Part shown: piece by piece, positions 1 through 5,875 of the stretch
Numbering within the stretch: the stretch's first letter is position 1
Layout: every line of letters begins with the position of its first letter
Assembly: GCA_031431125.1 (NCBI GenBank)
Contig: JANPCX010000070.1
Span: forward strand, 1-33,032
Length of the DNA stretch: 33,032 nucleotides
Reading direction: 5' to 3'
From: JANPCX01 sp031431125
Lineage (GTDB): Bacteria; Pseudomonadota; Gammaproteobacteria; Burkholderiales; Burkholderiaceae_C
The notes under the pieces: generated by a model
The model's database searches: none
The model's input: the letters and a program-made list of their open reading frames with translations, nothing else
Told to the model about the DNA's origin: nothing
Translations under genes and position numbers: made by a program

Positions 1-101
1 CGTTCTACAACCATCGCCGGCTTCACTCCACGCTGGGTTACATCAGTCCAATGAAGTATGAAGAAAACTGGCACGCGGGCCAGGCTAAACAAGCCGCGTA
101 A
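1..101 (+). CDS. IS3-family transposase (OrfB), C-terminal end only
   Basis: The frame entering the window from the left reads FYNHRRLHSTLGYISPMKYE and then ends at a TAA at 99-101. FYNxRRxHSxLGYxSP is the hallmark C-terminus of the IS3-family DDE integrase domain (OrfB); the conserved catalytic residues lie upstream of the window. Only about 32 codons are visible, so group and completeness cannot be judged. The element is oriented left to right and its right end lies just downstream, where it cuts into a SMI1/KNR4-like gene. Confidence 0.88.
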   Translation, partial: FYNHRRLHSTLGYISPMKYEENWHAGQAKQAA

Positions 102-140
102 CCGAGTGGCTATGCACTACGTCGAACAGGGGCAAGGTCA
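1..140 (+). mobile_element. Right end of an IS3-family element (approximate)
   Basis: The IS continues past the transposase stop. A plausible right terminus is the CA at 139-140, because IS3-family elements usually end in CA and the stretch before it (ggggcaaggtca) resembles an IS terminal repeat. The left end is outside the window, so the inverted repeat and target duplication cannot be checked. The boundary is an estimate, good to perhaps 10 bases. Confidence 0.45.
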
Positions 141-536
141 CAGGTCACAAAGACGACGTAATTGGTGTTCATTGCATCAACGGCCTTTTGGGGGAAGTCC
201 TCTGCATCCCAGTGACTTCCCCAGCCCCAGCTTGCATGGAGCACCTGCGCCAACCCTCCGCACAAAGCTGGGTAGCTGGGTCTTCTAAAGAACCCCACCA
301 CCATTCGGTCGCCATCGACGTGACTATAAAAACAGCCATACGAAGCAAAAAACTCTCTTAGTTCCGGCGGCAAGGGCATGCCGATGCGCTGCTCAACCTC
401 GCTGAGTTTGGCCTCAGTTTCGGTGGATTGCCGACTGAAATTACCGTGAAACAAGCCCCCCGGGCATACCGGATGTGCGCTGAATCTCCTCGGACAAGGT
501 TTGCATTTCGTGCAAGAGCGAGGCTACAAGTTGCAT
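141..536 (-). pseudogene. SMI1/KNR4 (SUKH) family protein, frameshifted and 3'-truncated
   Basis: The segment EVEQRIGMPLPPELREFF (codons near 330-400) is the typical start of a SMI1/KNR4 domain, a fold found in immunity proteins of toxin systems and in other regulatory roles. The upstream part, from an ATG at 536 (MQLVASLLHEMQTLSEEIQ), is in a different frame. The two frames join if one G is removed from the six-G run (minus strand) at 456-461, giving a continuous MPGGLFHGNF; as given, the first frame stops a few codons later. At the 3' end the coding runs into the IS3 terminus and closes in IS sequence. It is either a real pseudogene or carries a homopolymer sequencing error, and is truncated by the IS in either case. 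Confidence 0.6.
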
Positions 537-643
537 GTTCAATCCAGCCTTTCCGTTCAAAGAAATTTCCGATGATGCGCAAGTGGTCTCCTGTGCGTCC
601 TGCCGTTGGCGCTCCGCTTGAGCGAGGGGCTATGCCTCATTGG

Positions 644-934
644 CTACTTCGCTACGGCGGCAGATGCAAGCCATTGCTCCAGCGCTTGCGCGACAAGCGC
701 GTTCACTCCGCCCTCATGCGCCACCGCTCGTTCGCGTAGACGATTGACGAGATCTGCCGGAAGCCTGCATGACACTGCTACGAGCTTGGCGGCAGCAGGA
801 TGCGGGCTTTGCTCGACCTGTTCCTTCGGCGCCGCGGAGCCCTGGCCGAAGCGATGAGGTATTGCGCTGGACTTCATACGTCCGTCCAATTTCTTGGCAA
901 GGTGCTTCTCGAGGTCGGTTTTCTTCATGTTCAT
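644..934 (-). CDS. Small conserved protein of unknown function (about 96 aa)
   Basis: Begins MNMKKTDLEKHLAKKLDGRM and ends with a compact segment around LPADLVNRLRERAVAHEGG and NALVAQALEQWLAS. The C-terminal part (beta-like stretch, then two amphipathic helices) resembles a ribbon-helix-helix-type fold, so DNA binding is possible but inferred only. Codon use is clean and the frame reads like a real protein from Met at 934 or 928; the longer open frame upstream (to 1051) looks like noise. No clear ribosome binding site precedes either start. It lies between fragments of other small genes in IS-rich DNA. I recall similar small proteins in Comamonadaceae but no assigned function. Confidence 0.6.
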   Translation of the reverse strand: MNMKKTDLEKHLAKKLDGRMKSSAIPHRFGQGSAAPKEQVEQSPHPAAAKLVAVSCRLPADLVNRLRERAVAHEGGVNALVAQALEQWLASAAVAK

Positions 935-1055
935 GGCTGGTGCCCAGGTGGTTGTGGCGCCATTGTCCCTCTCGGCATGCCGCGCGGCGTTTTGCAAGGG
1001 GTGGCCGGCGCTGATCGATGAGCCGAAACGACGGCCAGGCTTTGGGGGCAAGGTC

Positions 1056-1202
1056 AGCCTTCAATGCATAGCGCTTGCCGCCATACACAGCGTCGGAGAA
1101 CATTTTGTGGAAGCGTGTCTTGCATCGCTGCAGTCTCACGAACCAAGCGTGGGTGTGGTTTGTCTCGCTATCTATGCGGCTGATGTTGTGTAAGCGACTC
1201 AT
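1056..1202 (-). pseudogene. 5' stub of an AP2-domain-like small protein
   Basis: From an ATG at 1202 the frame reads MSRLHNISRIDSETNHTHAW, then FVRLQRCKTRFHKMFSD and YGGKRYALKA. This pattern (ISRID, HAW, VRLQR, FSD, GGKR-AL-A) resembles the start of bacterial AP2-like DNA-binding proteins, in which GGKRKAL is normally followed by a helix such as AAxxYRD. Here the resemblance ends abruptly after LKA, near 1056, and the rest of the open frame overlaps the next gene in another frame. I read it as a truncated gene stub. The assignment is from memory of the family pattern. Confidence 0.42.
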
Positions 1203-1297
1203 TCTTGAATGGTGCGAATCGGGCTTTCATCGCATTGTTTCAACACGCCCTGATTCTCATTGAATCCCAAAGTCGCTACACCTTTCAACTTTCCGAT

Positions 1298-2515
1298 CTA
1301 CTTGGCAGAATCGCGCTTCGTTGGAGACAAATCGATAGCCGCGCGCATCACCGAAACAGCGGCTGAAAAGTCTGCATCGATCTCTTGCTCAAGTACGACC
1401 CGATCGGGCTGGATCGGGGCTTGATTAAAAGACTTACCCCCGGGGGACACCCAATAGGCACTCGTGTACTTAATCGCTCCACTACCGGGTATCGGAGTCA
1501 CTGTTTGAATGCTCCCTCGACCAAAAGTCGGTCGTCCGACAATAAGAGCGCGACGGTGATCTTTCAGCGCCGCGACGACGATCTCGGCACCAGAAGCTGT
1601 TTGACCATCTACCAGCAAAACCAGTGGGACCTTTCGGAGATCTTCGGGTAAAAAAGTCAAGGGATCTTCGGCCACCTCATCGGAGTAATCTTTTGGACTC
1701 GCCCTGAACACACGGCTGTTGCTTGGATCTCTGCCGTTAATTGAAGCAACAACACTGTCCCTAGGCAAAAAGGCCGAGGCCAGCGCGACTGATGACTGAA
1801 CAAGGCCCCCTTGATTTCCGCGCATGTCGAGTACCAACCCAGCGAAGCGCTCTTTCAGCCACGATTCCTTAAGCAGTCTGAAAGCAGACTGCAATTGGTT
1901 AGGGGATATTGATCTGAGTTGCAAGACTCGAAGATTGCCCTCGAGAACGGACAGGCTCGGCATCTGCTGAGGAACGACCGCTCGTTGTACGGGGACTGTC
2001 TTCAGCTTTTCGCCACGATAGACCGTAAGCACAACCTCACTTCCAACCGGTCCTTGTATGCGTCGAACAATTTGCGTGGCGCTGAAGGCGTCAATTTCTA
2101 GGCCATCAATTGCTCGAAGTTGGTCTGCAAACCGGATTCCTGCCTTAAACGCTGGTCCGTTCTCGACCGGACTGAGTAACCACACACCGTCTCTCCACCT
2201 CAGCTCGGTTCCGATACCGCCTGTTCCCGGTGGTGGGCCCCTGCGGAACTCTTGATATTCATCTTCAGTCCAGTACTCTCCACTCTGGGGGTCAATCTCG
2301 CGAAGCATTCCTCGAATCGCGGCATTCACAACATCGGCTCCGTCAAGAGGTTTGACAAACGAACCTCTGAGAACACCAAACGATGCAGCAAGTGCGCGCA
2401 TTTGCTGCGTCGGCAGAGGCTCGCGCTCCGGTGAGGTCTGAGCCGCGACTGGCCCGAACGTAACGAGAATTGCAATTAGAAAGACGAGTCGCTTCATATT
2501 TTTACTACGTTGCAT
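1298..2515 (-). CDS. S41-family C-terminal processing-type protease, Lys-to-Arg at the catalytic position
   Basis: 405 aa. An N-terminal signal peptide (MKRLVFLIAILVTFGPVAAQ from residue 7) suggests export. A PDZ-like domain follows at about 95-185 (GGIGTEL, AFKAGIRFADQLRAIDG), then the S41 core with LVLDMRGNQGG (227-237) and GQTASGAEIVVAALKDH (304-320). Ser308 matches the catalytic Ser of CtpA/Prc-type enzymes. The dyad Lys expected 25 residues later, in a TFGKG motif, is Arg333 here (TFGRGSIQ; codon CGA read directly). Activity is therefore uncertain. The start is 2515 or 2497; neither has a good ribosome binding site. It follows the Sel1 gene by 26 bases on the same strand and is probably co-transcribed with it. 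Confidence 0.85.
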   Translation of the reverse strand: MQRSKNMKRLVFLIAILVTFGPVAAQTSPEREPLPTQQMRALAASFGVLRGSFVKPLDGADVVNAAIRGMLREIDPQSGEYWTEDEYQEFRRGPPPGTGGIGTELRWRDGVWLLSPVENGPAFKAGIRFADQLRAIDGLEIDAFSATQIVRRIQGPVGSEVVLTVYRGEKLKTVPVQRAVVPQQMPSLSVLEGNLRVLQLRSISPNQLQSAFRLLKESWLKERFAGLVLDMRGNQGGLVQSSVALASAFLPRDSVVASINGRDPSNSRVFRASPKDYSDEVAEDPLTFLPEDLRKVPLVLLVDGQTASGAEIVVAALKDHRRALIVGRPTFGRGSIQTVTPIPGSGAIKYTSAYWVSPGGKSFNQAPIQPDRVVLEQEIDADFSAAVSVMRAAIDLSPTKRDSAK

Positions 2516-2541
2516 GATTTGAGATCAAGAAACTTTCCGAG

Positions 2542-3867
2542 TTATCGCTTCGGTTTCCAGTCGCGTGCTTTGGCCTGGACAGCGGCCCGTTGCTCTGGTG
2601 TAAGGAGCCCTGCAACGTAGTTACGATTCTTGGCCGCATCCCGATCGCCTTGAGCGCTCGCCAAGAGCCACCAGAAATAGGCCTGCTGGTCATCCGTCGC
2701 GACCCCGGTTCCCTTGGCGTACGCCACGCCGAGTTTGAACTGCGCGTCGGCGTGCCCCTGCTCAGCCGCTTTGCGATACCAAGCCAGCTCTTGCTTCGCA
2801 TCCTTCGGAACACCGGCTCCATTTTGGTACATCACACCGAGGTTGTACTGCGCGCGGGGAAGCCCCTGCTCCGCTGCTTTGCGGTACCAGGCCACCGCCT
2901 GCTTTGTATCTTTCGCAACCCCGGTACCGTTGTCGTACATCACACCGAGGTTGTACTGTGCGTGGGCATACCCCTGCTCCGCCGCTTTGCGATACCAGAC
3001 CACGGCCTGCTGCTCGTCCTTCTCCACGCCCGTTCCGTATTCATACCTCAAGCCTAGTTTGTACTGCGCACGCTCATCTTCCTGCTCAGCAGCTTTGCGA
3101 TACCAAGCCAATGCCTGCCGATCGTCCTTTTCAACGCCGGCCCCGTTTTCGTACATCTCGCCGAGGCTGGCCTGTGCACCGGCATTTCCCTGCGCCGCCG
3201 CTTTACGGTACCAAACCAATGCCTGTTGGATGTCCTTCTTTACCCCGGTTCCTGTTTCGTACATCCGACCGAGCTGTCCCTGCCCCCTGTCATCTCCTTG
3301 CCCCGCCGCTTTGCGATACCAGAGCACTGCCTGCTGGTCGTCCTTGGGTACATGGACTCCGTGTTCGTACATCACACCCAGGATCAGCTGCGTGCTGATG
3401 TGCCCCTGCTCGGCTGCTTTGCGATACCAGAGTACTGCCTGCTGGTCGTCCTCCGGGACTCCGGCTCCATTTGCATACATCCCACCGAGATGGAACTGTG
3501 CCCGGGCAAGCCCCTGCTCCGCCGCTTTGCGATACCAGACTACTGCCTGCTGATCGTCCTTCGGGACTACTTCCCCCATTGCGAACATCACACCGAGGTT
3601 GTTCTGCGCGCTGGCATGCCCCTGCTCCGCCGCTTTGCGAGTCCAAGCTAGGGCCAGCTGGTCGTCCTTCGCAACACCGGTTCCCTCGAGGTACATCACG
3701 CCGACGTTGTACTGGGCGTCGGCATCCCCTTTCTCTGCCGCTTTGTGAACTTCCGCCGTCTTGGCTTCCACCGTGGGATTGAAGTTGGCACGAAAAACAA
3801 AAACAACAGTCAAAACCAAAGCCAAGACGGCAGCGAACAATAACCGCTTCAACCTAGGCAGTGCCAT
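2542..3867 (-). CDS. Sel1-repeat protein with N-terminal membrane/signal segment
   Basis: 441 aa. A hydrophobic stretch at about residues 7-26 (LKRLLFAAVLALVLTVVFVF) acts as signal peptide or membrane anchor, so the repeats probably sit in the periplasm. Residues 48-407 form ten consecutive 36-residue Sel1-like (TPR-related) repeats of the type AQYxLGVMYxxGxGVxKDxxQA followed by WYRKAAEQG; repeat 6 carries EQED instead of EQG. Sel1 arrays are protein-binding scaffolds. A strong Shine-Dalgarno (AGGGAAGAG) lies five bases before the ATG at 3867. It sits between the 94-aa gene (21 bases upstream) and the S41 protease (26 bases downstream), which suggests one operon and a possible adaptor role. 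Confidence 0.9.
   Translation of the reverse strand: MALPRLKRLLFAAVLALVLTVVFVFRANFNPTVEAKTAEVHKAAEKGDADAQYNVGVMYLEGTGVAKDDQLALAWTRKAAEQGHASAQNNLGVMFAMGEVVPKDDQQAVVWYRKAAEQGLARAQFHLGGMYANGAGVPEDDQQAVLWYRKAAEQGHISTQLILGVMYEHGVHVPKDDQQAVLWYRKAAGQGDDRGQGQLGRMYETGTGVKKDIQQALVWYRKAAAQGNAGAQASLGEMYENGAGVEKDDRQALAWYRKAAEQEDERAQYKLGLRYEYGTGVEKDEQQAVVWYRKAAEQGYAHAQYNLGVMYDNGTGVAKDTKQAVAWYRKAAEQGLPRAQYNLGVMYQNGAGVPKDAKQELAWYRKAAEQGHADAQFKLGVAYAKGTGVATDDQQAYFWWLLASAQGDRDAAKNRNYVAGLLTPEQRAAVQAKARDWKPKR
2647..3726 (-). repeat. Ten tandem 108-bp coding repeats (Sel1 array)
   Basis: The repeated stretch is visible in the DNA: blocks such as tgctccgccgctttgcgata and accgaggttgtactg recur every 108 bases. Several neighbouring units are nearly identical, which suggests recent unit duplication or gene conversion and makes the copy number liable to change by recombination. 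Confidence 0.88.
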
Positions 3868-3888
3868 TGATCTCTTCCCTTTCCGAGC

Positions 3889-4173
3889 TTAGGAACTGGT
3901 CGAGCCAGAGCGCTCGGCCCAAGCGCCGGTGGCCACCGGGCCGACGATCAACGACACAAGGCTGTTGGCGCGCTTCATGATGGCGTCGGCCTGAGTTTGC
4001 GACTGCGCACGGGCAAGGTCTGCCGGGTCAGCCTTGTTGATGATGTTGACAGCCACGTCGTACTTGCGGCCCTGGGCTCGGTAGAACTCCAGGGCCAGCA
4101 ACTCCTGTTCGTTGAGTGTGGCGAAGATTCTGCCGTCAAGCGATTGGATGGCTTCAAGGGTGGGGATGTTCAT
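3889..4173 (-). CDS. Hypothetical 94-aa protein
   Basis: Starts MNIPTLEAIQSLDGRIFATL and is mostly predicted helical and hydrophilic, with EQELLALEFYRAQGRKYD in the middle and a short hydrophobic patch near the end (SLVSLIVGPVATGAW). A good ribosome binding site (AAAGGA) precedes the ATG at 4173, which supports a real gene. No recognisable domain and no signal peptide. It is the first gene of the apparent unit with the Sel1 protein and the S41 protease. Function unknown. Confidence 0.65.
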   Translation of the reverse strand: MNIPTLEAIQSLDGRIFATLNEQELLALEFYRAQGRKYDVAVNIINKADPADLARAQSQTQADAIMKRANSLVSLIVGPVATGAWAERSGSTSS

Positions 4174-4301
4174 GCTGCATTCCTTTCAAGTTACCTTTCG
4201 ATTCTTGTGGTCCTGAAACAAGCCGCGTGAGCAGCGCCGCAAGCGGCGTGAAATCGGACCGTGCCGCGGGCCCTTGAGAACTTCAAAGCGGTGCCGTGGA
4301 G

Positions 4302-4934
4302 TTACCGGTTGCGCTTGCGCCATACGCTAGCCAGCCAGGGCTGTTGCTCGATAGGTAGGCCGGGCGGACGGTAGAAGTGATCCAACTCTACAAAGCCGGC
4401 GGCTGTCACCAAGCCGCGCCAGGTTGGCCAGTCGTGAAATGCGCCGTAGCGCTCGCCATTGCAGCCCTCTTGGCCATCGCCGCGCGGGTTGGAGCTGAAC
4501 AGCACGCCGTGCGGCCGCAGGCAGACCTGCAGTTGTTGCAGCACCTGCGGTAGCACCTGGGAGGGCACATGAAACAGCACGGCATTCGCAAAAACACCGT
4601 CGTAGCGCTGCGCGGGCAGTTCGAGGTGCAGGAAGTTTTGCTCCAGCACCTCGCAGCCGCTGTGGATCCGTGCCAGCGCCGCCGCGCTGGGAGCGCCCTC
4701 CAAACCCACGGCGCGGTGGCCCAGCGCCTTGAAAGTGTGCAGGTCGCGCCCGGGTCCGCAGCCGAAATCCAGCAGGTCAAAGGGTGGAGGCCCGGGTATA
4801 TGCTTCAGCAGCGCCTCGATGTTCTGGCTGACATCGTGGTCGCGCGTGCCTTCCCAGTAGCTTTGGGCGTTCTGCTCGTAGTGCCCCAGGGTGCGCGCGG
4901 CGATTTGTTGGAGGTCTTCGGAACTCAATGGCAT
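4302..4934 (-). CDS. Class I SAM-dependent methyltransferase
   Basis: 210 aa. Motif I is DLLDFGCGPGRDL (about residues 54-66), binding S-adenosylmethionine. Motif II is the acidic AVGLEGAP; the YDGVFANAVLFHVP segment corresponds to motif IV/post-II, and the C-terminal GLVTAAGFVEL is typical of UbiE/TehB-like small-molecule methyltransferases. The substrate cannot be told. There is no convincing ribosome binding site at the ATG (4934), so the start is less certain than the fold. It stands alone, with about 130 bases to the 94-aa gene downstream and an IS6 remnant upstream. The acceptor could be a small metabolite or a toxic oxyanion. Confidence 0.85.
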   Translation of the reverse strand: MPLSSEDLQQIAARTLGHYEQNAQSYWEGTRDHDVSQNIEALLKHIPGPPPFDLLDFGCGPGRDLHTFKALGHRAVGLEGAPSAAALARIHSGCEVLEQNFLHLELPAQRYDGVFANAVLFHVPSQVLPQVLQQLQVCLRPHGVLFSSNPRGDGQEGCNGERYGAFHDWPTWRGLVTAAGFVELDHFYRPPGLPIEQQPWLASVWRKRNR

Positions 4935-4994
4935 GCCGCATCATTTCATACGACGCCGTGCTGTTCCGAAACACCGGATGCGAGCCGCCTTCAG

Positions 4995-5197
4995 CGGTTC
5001 TGTCGCGTTAGTGGAGTCCAGCCGAAAGAAGTTGCGTCGCCAGCGCGATGATCAAACGGCGAGGCTGTAGACCTGCTCGGTTGCGGACATGGTTGACCCT
5101 TCGGGGCAGCTCATCTGCCCCTTGCGAATCATGTGCAAAGTTTCAATGCCTGCGATGAGAATTCGAACACTCCGAAACGACTTCTTTCCGATTAACT
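4995..5197 (-). mobile_element. IS6-family element remnant, one terminus retained
   Basis: A terminal-repeat-like sequence starts at 4995 (GGTTCTGTCGCGTTAG), fitting the IS6-family pattern GGNNCTGTNGCA. The same motif, with two differences in the first 15 bases (GGCTCTGTCGCATTA), starts at 8545. Inside it, the last codons of an IS6-type transposase are read on the minus strand. The element is cut near 5195, so only about 200 bases of one end survive. Confidence 0.65.
5052..5197 (-). pseudogene. IS6-family transposase, C-terminal fragment
   Basis: The minus-strand frame ending at 5052 reads KKSFRSVRILIAGIETLHMI, then RKGQM and a short tail to the stop. SFxSxRxxLAGIExxHMIRKGQ is the conserved C-terminal end of IS6/IS26-type DDE transposases. 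Everything upstream is missing: the fragment starts at the point where the HD-domain gene ends (5192-5197). It cannot be functional. Confidence 0.75.
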
Positions 5198-5629
5198 GGG
5201 CAAGGCGGGCAGCGAGGCGAGTTGGGCGATGGCCTCACGGTACTTTGCCATTCGCTCCAGATCGCGTTCCGTAGGTGACGGGAGCCTTGCGAGGTCGCTG
5301 TTGTCGATGAGGTCTGCCAGCTTGACCGCGCGGCCGAGCCGATTTTCTCCGGCTCGAGCGACGAACGCCGAGTAGGACTCACCCGGCTGCTTGGTGACTG
5401 ACAGGATGCCGTCCAGAACTGGCTGCGTGAAGCCCTCACTGCGTAGAGCGTCGATGGAGATGTCGCAGTCCTCCACGACGTCGTGCAGCACCGCCACGAT
5501 CCGCGCCTCATCGCAGGCCTGGGCGAGCATCACGCGTAGAGGGTGAAGGATGTAAGGCGCACCGCCCTTGTCTACCGCGCCGGCGTGGGCACGCGCTGCA
5601 ATTTCGATCGCTCGCTCAAGGGTGGTCAT
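5192..5629 (-). CDS. SpoT/Mesh1-like HD-domain hydrolase
   Basis: 145 aa. Metal-binding HD pattern of the RelA/SpoT hydrolase domain: AARAHAG (His15), GGAPYILHP (His29), VAVLHDVVED (His49-Asp50, Glu53) and VKLADLIDN (Asp106). There is no synthetase, TGS or ACT domain, so it would be a stand-alone small hydrolase of (p)ppGpp or a related nucleotide. The start at 5629 has a weak GGAA upstream. The stop lies inside or right at the edge of an IS6 remnant, so the last few residues may be IS-derived, but the length is normal for the family. Substrate inferred from family only. Confidence 0.82.
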   Translation of the reverse strand: MTTLERAIEIAARAHAGAVDKGGAPYILHPLRVMLAQACDEARIVAVLHDVVEDCDISIDALRSEGFTQPVLDGILSVTKQPGESYSAFVARAGENRLGRAVKLADLIDNSDLARLPSPTERDLERMAKYREAIAQLASLPALPS

Positions 5630-5695
5630 GCTGGTTTCCGTTCTAAGAACTTTCCGATGTGTTTCGCACTGCCGGCCTTGGGGGCTGAGGCCCCG

Positions 5696-5875
5696 TTACT
5701 TCGCGCGCTCGAAGCGCAGCAGCGGAACCGTCTCAGGATCGATGACGTCTGCACTGATGTCACCCTCGATGTGATAGCCGAAGAACTCGCCCAGGGCCGC
5801 TTCACCCAGGTCAAGCGGGTGAAACACAAACGGGTAACGGTCTTCGTCGTCGATGTCCTCGACAGGGTCATTGAC
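5696..5875 (-). pseudogene. Orphan 59-codon frame after the YcaO gene, no start codon
   Basis: Just past the YcaO stop, in the frame one base off, there is an open frame with protein-like composition: VNDPVEDIDDEDRYPFVFHP, LDLGEAALGEFFGYHIEGD and a tail ending LLRFERAK with TAA at 5696-5698. It overlaps the end of the YcaO gene by a few bases and has no ATG; the first GTG inside it would give only about 43 residues. It could be the 3' remnant of another gene, a small protein started at a non-canonical codon, or a C-terminal extension lost by a frameshift. I do not recognise the family. Confidence 0.4.

Noticed and set aside
2590..3782. Plus-strand frames with repeated CSAALRYQ-type units
   Set aside because: The repeats are only the mirror of the 108-bp Sel1 coding repeats on the other strand.
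4235..4248. Short palindrome CGCCGC-AA-GCGGCG as a terminator
   Set aside because: The two-base loop is too tight, no T-run follows on either strand, and such GC palindromes are common in this DNA.
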